A stretch of DNA of 64,000 nucleotides from Liolophura sinensis (taxonomy: Eukaryota; Mollusca; Polyplacophora; Chitonida; Chitonidae): contig NW_027018031.1 of NCBI RefSeq assembly GCF_032854445.1, positions 1 through 64,000 of the forward strand, in the 5' to 3' direction. The position numbers were made by a program, and so were the translations under genes. Below the pieces are notes generated by a model. It had not been told where the DNA came from. It saw only the letters and a program-made list of their open reading frames with translations, and searched no databases. Below are positions 1 through 13,560 of the stretch, in pieces. Within the stretch, counting starts at the first letter, position 1. Each line of letters opens with the position of its first letter.

Positions 1-3000
1 AACCGCGTTGCTCTCCGACCAATACTTTTGGCTGTAGCGACAATTGAATGATCATTGATGTCATAGTCACGTGCCCAGCAACGGCTCTTACTCCATGGAA
101 ACCAGGGAAATTTGCCATTTTTTAAACAGCTGCCGATGCCTGGGCCAATTCCGCATCTTTTAGAACCTTATTGATGTGGTTCAGTGATCAGTTGTACTTT
201 TTACAGCAGACTGTATCTAGTACATTGTGTTTTTTATGTACAAATGGTGTGGTTTTTCTACACGTAGATAAAGACATTGAGATTGTCTTGGACTTAGAAG
301 TAAGACAATTGCTGGGTGAGTTAAATGGGCTTAGCCCAAAAATTTGACGTCTTCTGGGCTACAGAAGGGCACATAACTTATAGTCAAAAGTTGAATATAG
401 TAATGACCAGTCGCGATTGTACATAGTACAGTGTATCCGATTTCAAATTAACATAAAGACCAGGCAAAAATGCAAAAGTGGAAAAACTGTTCCAGTGCTG
501 ATGGTAGGAGGCTAATCCGACGTATTTTGTGACGAAAAATCGAATGGTGCAAACCGCGTCGCTCTCCGACCATTACTTTTGGCTGTAGCCACAATTGAAT
601 GATCATTGATGTCATAGTCACGTGCCCAGCAACGGCTCTTACTCCATGGAAACCAGGGAAATTTTCAATTTTTTAAAAAGCTGCCGATGCTTGGGCCAAT
701 TCCGCATCTTTTAGAACCTTATTGATGTAGTTCAGTGATCAGTTGTACTTTTTACAGCAGACTGTATCTAGTACCTTGTGTTTTTTATGTACGATTGGTG
801 TGGTTTTTTTACACGTAGATAGATATTGAGATTGTCTTGGACTTAGAAGTAAGACAATTGCTGGGTGAGTTAAATGGGCTTAGCCCAAAGATTTGACGTC
901 TTCTGGGCTACAGAAGGGCACATAACTTATAGTCAAAAGTTGAAATATAGTAATTACCAGTCGCGATTGTACATAGTACAGTGTATCCGATTTTAATTAA
1001 CAAAAAGACCAGGCAAAAATGCAAAAGTGGAAAAACTGTTCCAGTGCTGCTGGTAAGAGGCTAATCCGACGTATTTTGTCACGAGAAATCGAATGGTGCA
1101 AACCGCGTTGCTCTCCGACCAATACTTTTGGCTGTAGCGACAATTGAATGATCATTGATGACAAAATCACGTGCCTAGCAACGGCTCTTACTCCATGGAA
1201 ACCAGGGAAATTTGCCATTTTTTAAACAGCTGCCGATGCCTGGCCCAATTCCGCATCTTTTAGCACCTTATTGATGTGGGTCAGTGTTCAATTGTACTTT
1301 TTACAGCAGACTGTATCTAGTACATTGTCTTTTTATGTACAAATGGTGTGCTTTTTTCTACACGTAGATAAAGACATTGAGATTGTCATGGACTTAGAAG
1401 TAAGACAAATGCTGGATGAGTTAAATGGGCTTAGCCCAAAAATTTGACGTCGTCTGGTCTACAGAAGGGCACATAACTTATAGTCAAAAGTTGAATATAG
1501 TAATGACCAGTCGCGATGGTACATAGTACAGTGTATCCGATTTCCATTAACAAAAAGACCAGGCAAAAATGCAAAAGTGGAAAAACTGTTCCAGTGCTGC
1601 TGGTAAGAGGCTAATCCGACGTATTTTGTCACGAGAAATCGAATGGTGCAAACCGCGTTGCTCTCCGACCAATACTTTTGGCTGTAGCGACAATTGAATG
1701 ATCATTGATGTCATAGTCACGTGCCCAGCAACGGCTCTTACTCCATGGAAACCAGGGAAATATGCAATTTTTTAAACAGCTGCCGATGCCTGGGCCAATT
1801 CCGCATCTTTTAGCACCTTATTGATGTAGGTCAGTGATCAGTTGTACTTTTTACAGCAGACTGTATCTAGTACATTGTGTTTTTTATGTACGAATGGTGT
1901 GGTTTTTCTACACGTAGATAAAGACATTGAGATTGTCTTGGACTTAAAAGTAAGACAATTGCTGGATAAGTTAAATGGGCTTAGCCCAAAGATTTGACGT
2001 CTTCTGGGCTACCGAAGGGCACATAACGTATAGTTAAAAGTTGAATATAGTAACGACCAGTCGCGATTGTGCATAGTACAGTGTATCCGATTTCAATTAA
2101 CAAAAAGACCAGGCAAAAATGCAAAAGTGGAAAAACTGTTTCCAGTGCTGATGGTAAAAGGCTGATCCGACGTATTTTGTGACGAGAAATCGAATGGTGC
2201 AAACCGCGTTGCTCTCCGACCAATACTTTTGGCTGTAGCGACAATTGAATGATCATTGATGTCATAGTCACGTGCCCAGCAACGGCTCTTACTCCATGGA
2301 AACCAGGGAAATTTGCCATTTTTTAAACAGCTGCCGATGCCTGGGCCAATTCCGCATCTTTTAGAACCTTATTGATGTGGTTCAGTGATCAGTTGTACTT
2401 TTTACAGCAGACTGTATCTAGTACCTTGTGTTTTTATGTACAAATGGTGTGGTTTCTCTACACGTAGATAAAGACATTGAGATTGTCTTGGACTTAGAAG
2501 TAAGACAATTGCTGGGTGAGTTAAATGGGCTTAGCCCAAAGATTTGACGTCTTCTGGGCTACAGAAGGGCACATAACGTATAGTCAAAAGTTGAATATAG
2601 TAATGACCAGTCGCGATTGTACATAGTACAGTGTATCCGATTTCAAATTAACAAAAAGACCAGGCAAAAATGCAAAAGTGGAAAAACTGTTCCACTGCTG
2701 CTGGTAAGAGGCTATTCCGACGTCTTTTGTGACGAAAAATCGAATGGTGCAAACCGCGTTGCTCTCCGACCAATACTTTTGGCCGTAGCGACAATTGAAT
2801 GATCATTGATGTCATAGTCACGTGCCCAGCAACGGCTCTTACTCCATGGAAACCAGGGAAATTTGCAATTTTTTTAACAGCTGCCGATGCCTGGCCCAAT
2901 TCCGCATCTATTAGAACCTTATAGAAGTGTTTCAGTGATTAGTTGTACTTTTTACAGCAGACTGTATCTAGTACATTGTGTTTTTTATGTACGAATGGTG

Positions 3001-6000
3001 TGGTTTTTCTACACGTAGATAAAGACATTGAGATTGTCTTGGACTCAGAAGTAAGACAATTGCTGGGTGAGTTAAATGGGCTTAGCCCAAAGATTTGACG
3101 TCTTCTGGGCTACCGAAGGGCACATAACTTTAAGTCAAAAGTTGAATATAGTAATGACCAGTCGCGATTGTACATAGTACAGTGTAGCCGATTTTAATTA
3201 ACAAAAAGACCAGGCAAAAATGCAAAAGTGGAAAAACTGCTCCAGTGCTGCTAGTAAGAGGCTAATCCGACGTATTTTGTGACGAGAATCGAATGGTGCA
3301 AACCGCGTTGCTCTCCGACCAACACTTTTGGCTGTAGCGACAATTGAATGATCATTGATGTCATAGTCACGTGCCCAGCAACGGCTCTTACTCCATGGAA
3401 ACCAGGGAAATTTGCAATTTTTTAAACAGCTGCCGATGCCTGGGCCAATTCCGCATCTTTTAGAACCTTATTGATGTAGATCAGTGATCAGTTGTTACTT
3501 TTTACAGCAGACTGTATCTAGTACTTTGTGCTTTTTATGTACAAATGGTGTGGTTTTTTCTACACGTAGATAAAGACATTGAGATTGTCATGGACTTAGA
3601 AGTAAGACAAATGCTGGATGAGTTAAATGGGCTTAGCCCAAAGATTTGACGTCTTCTGGGCTACAGAAGGGCACATAACTTATAGTCAAAAGTTGAATAT
3701 AATAATGACCAGTCGCGATTGTACATAGTACAGTGTAGCCGATATCCATTAACAAAAAGATCAGGCAAAATTGCAAAAGTGGATAAACTGTTCCAGTGCT
3801 GCTGGTAAAAGGCTAATCCGACGTATTTTGTGACGAGAAATCGAATGGTGCAAACCGCGTTGCTCTCCGACCATTACTTTTGGCTGTAGCGACAATTAAA
3901 TGATCATTGATGTCATAGTCACGTGCCCAGCAACGGCTCTTACTCCATGGAAACCAGGGAAATATGAAATTTTTTAACAGCTGCCGATGCCTGGCCCAAT
4001 TCCGCATCTTTTAGAACATTATTGATGTAGATCAGTGATTCAGTTGTACTTTTTACAGCAGACTGTATCTAGTACATTGTGTTTTTTTTATGTACGAATG
4101 GTGTGGTTTTTCTACACGTAGATAAAGACATGAGATTGTCTTGGACTTAAAAGTAAGACAATTGCTGGAAGAGTTAAATGGGCTTAGCCCAAAGATTTGA
4201 CGTCTTCTGGGCTACCGAAGGGCACATAACGTATAGTTAAAAGTTGAATATAGTAACGACCAGTCGCGATTGTGCATAGTACATTGTATCCGATTTCAAT
4301 AACAAAAAGACCAGGCAAAAATGCAAAAGTGGAAAAACTCTTCCAGTGCTGCTGGTAAGAGGCTAATCCGACGTATTTTGTCACGAGAAATCGAATGGTG
4401 CAAACCGCGTTGCTCTCCGACCAATACTTTTGGCTGTAGCGACAATTGATAATGATCATTGATGTCATAGTCACGTGCCCAGCAACGGCTCTTACTCCAT
4501 GGAAACCAGGGGAAAATTTGCCATTTTTTTAAACAGCTGCCGATGCCTGGGCCAATTCCGCATCTTTTAGAACCTTATTGATGTGGTTCAGTGATCAGTT
4601 GTACTTTTTACAGCAGACTGTATCTAGTACCTTGTGTTTTTTATGTACAAATGGTGTGGTTTTTTCTACACGTAGATAAGACATTGAGATTGCCTTGGAC
4701 TTAGAAGTAAGACAATTGCTGGGTGAGTTAAATGGGCTTAGCCCAAAGATTTGACGTCTTCTGGGCTACAGAAGGGGCACATAACTTATAGTCAACAGTT
4801 GAATAAGTAATGACCAGTCGCGATTTTACATAGTACAGTGTATCCGAATTCAAATTAACAAAAAGACCAGGCAAAAATGCAAAAGTGGAAAAACTGTTCC
4901 AGTGCTGCTAGTAAGAGGACTAATCTGACGTATTTTGTGACGAGAAATCAAATGGTGCAAACCGCGTTGCTCTCCGACCAATACTTTTGGCTGTAGCCAC
5001 AATTGAATGATCATTGATGACAAAATCACGTGCCTAGCAACGGCTCTTACTCCATGGAAACCAGGGAAATTTGTCATTTTTTAAACAGCTGCCGATGCCT
5101 GGCCCAATTCCGCATCTTTAAGCACCTTATTGATGTGGGTCAGTGTTCAATTGTACTTTTTACAGCAGACTGTATCTAGTACTTTGGTTTTTTATGTACA
5201 AATGGTGTGGTTTTTCTACACGTAGATAAAGACATTGAGATTGTCATGGACTTAGAAGTAAGACAAATGCTGGATGAGTTAAATGGGCTTAGCCCAAAGA
5301 TTTGACGTTATCTGGGCTACAGAAGGGCACATAACTAATAGTCAAAAGTTGAATATAATAATGACCAGTCGCGATTGTACATAGTACAGTGTAGCGATAT
5401 CCATTAACAAAAAGATCAGGCAAAATTGCAAAAGTGGAAAAACTGTTCCAGTGCTGCTGGTAAGAGGCTAATTCGACGTAATTTGTGACGAAAAATCGAA
5501 TGGTGCAAACCGCGTTGCTCTCCGACCATTACTTTTGGCTGTAGCGACAATTGAATGATCATTGATGTCATAGTCACGTGCCCAGCAACGGCTCTTACTC
5601 CATGGAAACCAGGGAAATATGCAATTTTTAACAGCTGCCGATGCCTGGCCCAATTCCGCATCTATTAGAACCTTATAGATGTGGTTCAGTGATCAGTTGT
5701 ACTTTTTACAGCAGACTGTATCTAGTACATTGTGTTTTTTATGTACGAATGGTGTGGTTTTTCTACACGTAGATAAAGACATTGAGATTGTCATGGACTT
5801 AAAAGTAAGACAATTGCTGGATGAGTTAAATGGGCTTAGCCCAAAGATTTGACGTCTTCTGGGCTACCGAAGGGCACATAACGTATAGCTGAATGTTGAA
5901 TATAGTAACGACCAGTCGCGATTGTGCATAGTACAGTGTATCCGATTTCAATTAACAAAAAGACCAGCAAAAATGCAAAAGTGGAAAAACTGTTCCAGTG

Positions 6001-9000
6001 CTGCTAGTAAGAGGCTAATCCGACGTATTTTGTCACTAGAAATCGAATGGTGCAAACCGCGTTGCTCTCCGACCAATACTTTTGGCTGTAGCGACAATTG
6101 AATGATTCATTGATGTCATAGTCACGTGCCCAGCAACGGCTCTTACTCCATGGAAACCAGGGAAATTTGCAATTTTTTAAACAGCTGCCGATGCCTGGGC
6201 CAATTCCGCATCTTTTAGAACCTTATTGATGTAGATCAGTGATCAGTTGTACTTTTTACAGCAGACTGTATCTAGTACTTTGTGCTTTTTATGAACAAAT
6301 GGTGTGGTTTTTCTACACGTAGATAAAGACATTGAGATTGTCTTGGACTTAGAAGTAAGACAAATGCTGGATGAGTTAAATGGGCTTAGCCCAAAGATTT
6401 GACGTCTTCTGGGCTACAGAAGGGCACATAACTTATAGTCAAAAGTTGAATATAATAATGACCAGTCGCGATTTTACATAGTACAGTGTATCCGAATTCA
6501 AATTAACAAAAAGACCAGGCAAAAATGCAAAAGTGGAAAAACTGTTCAGTGCTGATGGTAGGAGGCTTATCCGACGTATTTTGTGACGAAAAATCGAATG
6601 GTGCAAACGGCGTTGCTCTCCGACCATTACTTTTGGCTGTAGCCACAATTGAATGATCATTGATGTCATAGTCACGTGCCCAGCAACGGCTCTTACTCCA
6701 TGGAAACCAGGGAAATTTGCAATATTTTTAACACCTGCCGATGCCTGGGCCAATTCCGCATCTTTTAGAACCTTATTTATGTAGGTCAGTGATCAGTTGT
6801 ACTTTTTACAGCAGACTGTATCTAGTACCTTTTGTTTTTTTTTGTACAAATGGTGTGGTTTTTCTACACGTAGATAAAGACATTGAGATTGTCTTGGACT
6901 TAGAAGTAAGCTAATTGCTGGGTGAGTTAAATGGGCTTAGCCCAAAGATTTGACGTCTTCTGGGCTACCGAAGGGCACATAACTTATAGTCAAAAGTTGA
7001 ATATAGTAATGACCAGTCGCGATTGTACATAGTACAGTGTATCCGATTTCAAATTAACAAAAAGACCATCCAAAAATGCAAAAGTGGAAAAACTGATCCA
7101 GTGCTGCTGGTAGGAGGCTAATTCGACGTAATTTGTGACGAGAAATCGAATGGTGCAAACCGCGTTGCTCTCCGACCAATACTTTTGGCTGTAGCGACAA
7201 TTGAATGATCATTGATGTCATAGTCACGTGCCCAGCAACGGCTCTTACTCCATGGAAACCAGGGAAATATGCAATTTTTTAACAGCTGCCGATGCCTGGC
7301 CCAATTCCGCATCTATTAGAACCTTATAGATGTGGTTCAGTGATCAGTTGTACTTTTTACAGCAGACTGTATCTAGTACATTGTGTTTTTTATGTACGAA
7401 TGGTGTGGTTTTTCTACACGTAGATAAAGACATTGAGATTGTCATGGACTTAAAAGTAAGGCAATTGCTGGATGAGTTAAATGGGTTTAGCCGAAAGATT
7501 TGACGTCTTCTGGGCTACCGAAGGGCACATAACTTTAAGTCAAAAGTTGAATATAGTAATGACCAGTCGCGATTGTACATAGTACAGTGTAGCCGATTTT
7601 AATTAACAAAAAGACCAGGCAAAAATGCAAAAGTGGAAAAACTGCTCCAGTGCTGCTAGTAAGAGACTAATCCGACGTATTTTGTGACGAGAAATCGAAT
7701 GGTGCAAACCGCGTTGCTCTCCGACCAATACTTTTGGCTGTAGCCACAATTGAATGATCATTGATGACAAAATCACGTGCCTAGCAACGGCTCTTACTCC
7801 ATGGAAACCAGGGAAATTTGCCATTTTTTAAACACCTGCCGATGCCTGGCCCAATTCCACATCTTTAACACCTTATTGATGAGGGTTAGTGTTCAATTGT
7901 ACTTTTTACAGCAGACTGTATCTAGTACTTTGTGCTTTTTATGTACAAATGGTGTGGTTTTTCTACACGTAGATAAAGACATTGAGATTGTCATGGACTT
8001 AGAAGTAAGACAAATGCTGGATGAGTTAAATGGGCTTAGCCCAAAGATTTGACGTCTTCTGGGCTACAGAAGGGCACATAACTTATAGTCAAAAGTTGAA
8101 TATAGTAATGACCAGTCGCGATTGTACATAGTACAGTGTATCCGATTTCAAATTAAATAAAAGACCAAGCAAAAATGCAAAAGTGGAAAAACTGATCCAG
8201 TGCTGCTGGTAAGAGGCTAATCCGACGTATTTTGTGACGAGAAATCGAATGGTGCAAACCGCGTTGCTCTCCGACCAATACTTTTGGCTGTAGCCACAAT
8301 TGAATGATCATTGATGTCAAAGTCACGTGCCCAGCAACGGCTATTACTCCATGGAAACCAGGGAAATTTGCAATTTTTTAACAGCTGCCGATGCCTGGCC
8401 CAATACCACATCTATTAGAACCTTATAGAAGTGTTTCAGTGATTAGGTGTACTTTTTACAGCAGACTGTATCTAGTACATTGTGTTTTTTATGTACGAAT
8501 GGTGTGGTTTTTCTACACGTAGATAAAGACATTGAGATTGTCTTGGACTTAGAAGTAAGACAATTGCTGGGTGAGTTAAATGGGCTTAACCCAAAGATTT
8601 GACGTCTTCTGGGCTACCGAAGGGCACATAACTTTAAGTCAAAAGTTGAATATAGTAATTACCAGTCGCGATTGTACATAGTACAGTGTAGCCGATTTCA
8701 ATTAAAAAAAAGACCAGGCAAAAATGCAAAAGTGGAAAAACTGTTCCAGTGCTGCTAGTAAGAGACTAATCCGACGTATTTTGTGACGAGAAATCAAATG
8801 GTGCAAACCGCGTTGCTCTCCGACCAATACTTTTGGCTGTAGCCACAATTGAATGATCATTGATGACAAAATCACGTGCCTAGCAACGGCTCTTACTCCA
8901 TGGAAACCAGGGAAATTTGTCATTTTTTAAACAGCTGCCGATGCCTGGCCCAATTCCGCATCTTTTAGCACCTTATAGATGTGGTTCAGTGATCAATTGT

Positions 9001-9239
9001 ACTTTTTACAGCAGACTGTATCTAGTACATTGTGTTTTTTATGTACGAATGGTGTGGTTTTTCTACACGTAGATAAAGACACTGAGATTGTCATGGACAT
9101 AAAAGTAAGACAATTGCTGGATGAGTTAAATGGGCTTAGCCCAAAGATTTGACGTCTTCTGGGCTACCGAAGGGCACATAACGTATAGTTGAAAGTAGAA
9201 TATAGTAACGACCAGTCGCGATTGTGCATAGTACAGTGT

Positions 9240-11485
9240 ATCCGATTTCAATTAACAAAAAGACCAGGCAAAAATGCAAAAGTGGAAAAACTGTTCCAGT
9301 GCTGCTGGTAAGAGGCTAATCCGACGTATTTTGTCACGAGAAATCGAATGGTGCAAACCGCGTTGCTCTCCGACCAATACTTTTGGCTGTAGCCACAATT
9401 GAATGATCATTGATGACAAAATCACGTGCCTAGCAACGGCTCTTACTCCATGGAAACCAGGGAAATTTGCCATTTTTTAAACAGCTGCCGATGCCTGGCC
9501 CAATTCCACATCTTTTAGCACCTTATTGATGTGGGTCAGTGTTCAATTGTACTTTTTACAGCAGACTGTATCTAGTACTTTGTTTTTTTTATGTACAAAT
9601 GGTGTGGTTTTTCTACACGTAGATAAGACATTGAGATTGTCATGGACTTAGAAGTAAGACAAATGCTGGATGAGTTAAATGGGCTTAGCCCAAAGATTTG
9701 ACGTCTTCTGGGCTACAGAAGGGCACATAACTTATAGTCAAAAGTTGAATATAGTAATGACCAGTCGCGATTGTACATAGTACAGTGAATCCGATTTCAA
9801 ATTAACAAAAAGACCAGGCAAAAATGCAAAAGTGGAAAAACTGATCCAGTGCTGCTGGTAGGAGATTAATCCGACGTATTTTGTGACGAGAAATCGAATG
9901 GTGGAAACCGCGTTGCTCTCCGACCAATACTTTTGGCTGTAGCGACAATTGAATGATCATTGATGTCATAGTCCACGTGCCCAGCAACGGCTATTACTCC
10001 ATGGAAACCAGGGAAATTTGCAATTTTTTAACAGCTGCCGATGCCTGGCCCAATTCCACATCTATTAGAACCTTATAGAAGTGTTTCAGTGATGAGGTGT
10101 ACTTTTTACAGCAGACTGTATCTAGTACATTGTGTTTTTTATGTACGAATGGTGTGGTTTTTCTACACGTAGATAAAGACATTGAGATTGTCTTGGACTT
10201 AGAAGTAAGACAATTGCTGGGTGAGTTAAATGGGCTTAACCCAAAGATTTGACGTCTTCTGGGCTACCGAAGGGCACATAACTTTAAGTCAAAAGTTGAA
10301 TATAGTAATTACCAGTCGCGATTGTACATAGTACAGTGTAGCCGATTTCAATTAACAAAAAGACCAGGCAAAAATGCAAAAGTGGAAAAACTGTTCCAGT
10401 GCTGCTAGTAAGAGACTAATCCGACGTATTTTGTGACGAGAAATCGAATGGTGCAAACCGCGTTGCTCTCCGACCAATACTTTTGGCTGTAGCCACAATT
10501 GAATGATCATTGATGACAAAATCACGTGCCTAGCAACGGCTCTTACTCCATGGAAACCAGGGAAATTTGCCATTTTTTAAACAGCTGCCGATGCCTGGCC
10601 CAATTCCGCATCTTTTAGCACCTTAATGATGTGGGTCAGTGTTCAATTGTACTTTTTACAGCAGACTGTATCTAGTACTTTGTGTTTTTTATGTACAAAT
10701 GGTGTGGTTTTTCTACACGTAGATAAAGACATTGAGATTGTCATGGACTTAGAAGTAAGACAAATGCTGGATGAGTTAAATGGGCTTAGCCCAAAGATTT
10801 GACGTCTTCTGGGCTACCGAAGGGCACATAACGTATAGTTAAAAGTTTGAATATAATAATGACCAGTCGCGATTGTGCATAGTACAGTGTATCCGATTTC
10901 AATTAACAAAAAGACCAGGCAAAAATGCAAAAGTGGAAAAACTGTTCCAGTGCTGCTGGTAGGAGGCTAATCCGACGTATTTTGTCACGAGAAATCGAAT
11001 GGTGCAAACCGCGTTGCTCTCCGACCAATACTTTTGGCTGTAGCGATGATCATTGATGTCATAGTCACGTGCCCAGCAACGGCTCTTACTCCATGGAAAC
11101 CAGGGAAATTTGCAATTTTTTAAACAGCTGCCGATGCCTGGGCCAATTCCGCATCTTTTAGAACCTTATTGATGTAGATCAGTGATCAGTTGTACTTTTT
11201 ACAGCAGATTGTATCTAGTACATTGTGTTTTTTATGTACGAATGGTGTGGTTTTTCTACACGTAGATAAAGACATTGAGATTGTCTTGGACTTAAAAGTA
11301 AGACAATTGCTGGAAGAGTTAAATGGGCTTAGCCCAAAGATTTGACGTCTTCTGGGCTACCGAAGGGCACATAACGTATAGTTAAAAGTTAAATATAGTA
11401 ACGACCAGTCGCCATTGTGCATAGTACATTTGTGTCCGATTTCAATTAACAAAAAGACCAGGCAAAAATGCAAAAGTGGAAAAAC
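9240..11485 (+). repeat. Long-range duplicate, copy 1 (offset ~14,854 bp)
   Basis: M18-M21 match M45-M48 in order at an offset of 14,853-14,855 bp (27 monomers). Shared rare marks are the extended T run near 9,585 and 24,433, CAGTGAATCCG near 9,783 and 24,640, ATGGTGGAAACC near 9,898 and 24,754, and GGCTATTACTCC near 9,989 and 24,843. Confidence 0.7.
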
Positions 11486-11549
11486 TGTTCCAGTGCTGCT
11501 AGTAAGAGACTAATCCGACGTATTTTGTGACGAGAAATCGAATGGTGCA
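10456..11549 (+). repeat. Dimer M20-M21, template of a local 1.1 kb tandem duplication
   Basis: M20 is of the GACAAAATCACG subtype. M21 carries the marker set AGATTGTATCTAG, GCTGGAAGAG and GTCGCCATTGTGC. The same ordered pair follows immediately as M22-M23. In the related block at 24.1-26.3 kb the pair occurs once, so the second copy here is probably a recent dimer duplication or an assembly error. Confidence 0.7.
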
Positions 11550-13560
11550 AACGCGTTGCTCTCCGACCAATACTTTTGGCTGTAGCACAATTGATGATCA
11601 TTGATGACAAAATCACGTGCCTAGCAACGGCTCTTACTCCATGGAAACCAGGGAAATTTGCCATTTTTTAAACAGCTGCCGATGCCCTGGCCCAATTCCG
11701 CATCTTTTTAGCACCTTAATGATGTGGGTCAGTGTTCAATTGTACTTTTTTACAGCAGACTGTATCTAGTACTTTGTGTTTTTATGTACAAATGGTGTGG
11801 TTTTTCTACACGTAGATAAAGACATTGAGATTGTCATGGACTTAGAAGTAAGACAAATGCTGGATGAGTTAAATGGGCTTAGCCCAAGATTTGACGTCTT
11901 CTGGGCTACCGAAGGGCACATAACGTATAGTTAAAAGTTGAATATAATAATGACCAGTCGCGATTGTGCATAGTACAGTGTATCCGATTTCAATTAACAA
12001 AAAGACCAGGCAAAAATGCAAAAGTGGAGAAAACTGTTCCAGTGCTGCTGGTAGGAGGCTAATCCGACGTATTTTTGTCACGAGAAATCGAATGGTGCAA
12101 ACCGCGTTGCTCTCCGACCAATACTTTTGGCTGTAGCGACAATTGAATGATCATTGATGTCATAGTCACGTGCCCAGCAACGGCTCTTACTCCATGGAAA
12201 AACCAGGGAAATTTGCAATTTTTTAAACAGCTGCCGATGCCTGGGCCAATTCCGCATCTTTTAGAACCTTATTGATGTAGATCAGTGATCAGTTGTACTT
12301 TTTACAGCAGATTGTATCTAGTACATTGTGTTTTTTATGTACGAATGGTGTGGTTTTTCTACACGTAGATAAAGACATTGAGATTGTCTTGGACTTAAAA
12401 GTAAGACAATTGCTGGAAGAGTTAAATGGGCTTAGCCCAAAGATTGACGTCTTCTGGGCTACCGAAGGGCACATAACGTATAGTTAAAAGTTAAATATAG
12501 TAACGACCAGTCGCCATTGTGCATAGTACATTGTGTCCGATTTCAATTAACAAAAAGACCAGGCAAAAATGCAAAAGTGGAAAAACTGTTCCAGTGCTGC
12601 TGGTAAGAGGCTAATCCGACGTATTTTGTGACTAGAAATCGAATGGTGCAAACCGCGTTGCTCTCCGACCAATACTTTTGGCTGTAGCGACAATTGAATG
12701 ATCATTGATGTCATAGTCACGTGCCCAGCAACGGCTCTTACTCCATGGAAACCAGGGAATTGCCATTTTTTAAACAGCTGCCGATGCCTGGGCCAATTCC
12801 GCATCTTTAGAACCTTATTGATGTGGTTCAGTGATCAGGTGTACTTTTTACAGCAGACTGTATCTAGTACCTTGTGTTTTTTATGTACAAATGGTGTGGG
12901 TTTTCTACACGTAGATAAAGACATTGAGATTGTCCTTGGACTTAGAAGTAAGGACAATTGCTGGGTGAGTTAAATGGGCTTAGCCCAAAGATTTGACGTC
13001 TTCTGGGCTACAGAAGGGCACATAACTTATAGTCAAAAGTTGAATATAGTAATGACCAGTCGCGATTTTACATAGTACAGTGTATCCGATTTCAAATTAA
13101 CAAAAAGACCAGGCAAAAATGCAAAAGTGGAAAAACTGTTCCAGTGCTGATGGTAGGAGGCTTATCCGACGTATATTGTGACGAAAAATCGAAGGGTGCA
13201 AACCGCGTTGCTCTCCGACCCATTACTTTTGGCTGTACCCACAATTGAATGATCATTGATGTCATAGGTCACGTGTCCAGCAACGGCTCTTACTCCATTG
13301 AAACCAGGGAAATTTGCAATTTTTTAACAGCTGCCGATGCCTGGCCCAATTCCACATCTATTAGAACCTTATAGAAGTGTTTTCAGTGATTAGGTGTACT
13401 TTTTACAGCAGACTGTATCTAGTTACATTGTGTTTTTTATGTACGAATGGTGTGGTTTTTCTACACGTAGATAAAGACATTGAGATTGTCTTGGACTTAG
13501 AAGTAAGACAATTGCTGGGTGAGTTTAAATGGGCTTAACCCAAAGATTTGACGTCTTCTG
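11540..13560 (+). other. Second indel-rich stretch
   Basis: Single-base gains and losses include GATGCCCTGG (11,683), CATCTTTTTAGC (11,701), AGCCCAAGATT (11,881), AAGATTGACG (12,440), GGGAATTGCC (12,756), CTTGGACTTAGAAGTAAGGAC (about 12,934), CGACCCATTAC (13,216), CATAGGTCACG (13,263), TAGTTACATTG (13,421) and GAGTTTAAATG (13,522). Copies of the same monomers about 5.5 kb downstream lack nearly all of them. This again suggests consensus error, although real mutation in a poorly homogenised copy is possible. Confidence 0.65.
11550..12650 (+). repeat. Dimer M22-M23, second copy of the 1.1 kb duplication
   Basis: This repeats the subtype order of M20-M21, including GTCGCCATTGTGC near 12,510. 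It carries extra single-base indels: a lost C in the register landmark at 11,550, ATGCCCTGG near 11,683, GGAGAAAACTG near 12,026, ATTTTTGTCACG near 12,070 and GGAAAAACC near 12,197. These are absent from the first copy. Confidence 0.7.

Noticed and set aside
997-1218. Recurrent minus-strand 73-codon frame (MANFPGFHGVRA and relatives) as a conserved gene family
   Set aside because: It recurs because the monomer recurs. Length and end points change with single indels, alternative frames of the same bases are equally open, and there is no sign of selection or of a known domain.
3270-7900. Scattered indels in M7-M15 as a separate subfamily
   Set aside because: The indels are private to single copies and mostly lengthen or shorten base runs. 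They do not define a shared type.
8585-8600. GGGCTTAACCC-type variants as telomere-like repeats
   Set aside because: They are single variants of the TGGGCTTAGCCCA palindrome. No tandem TTAGGG-like runs are present.
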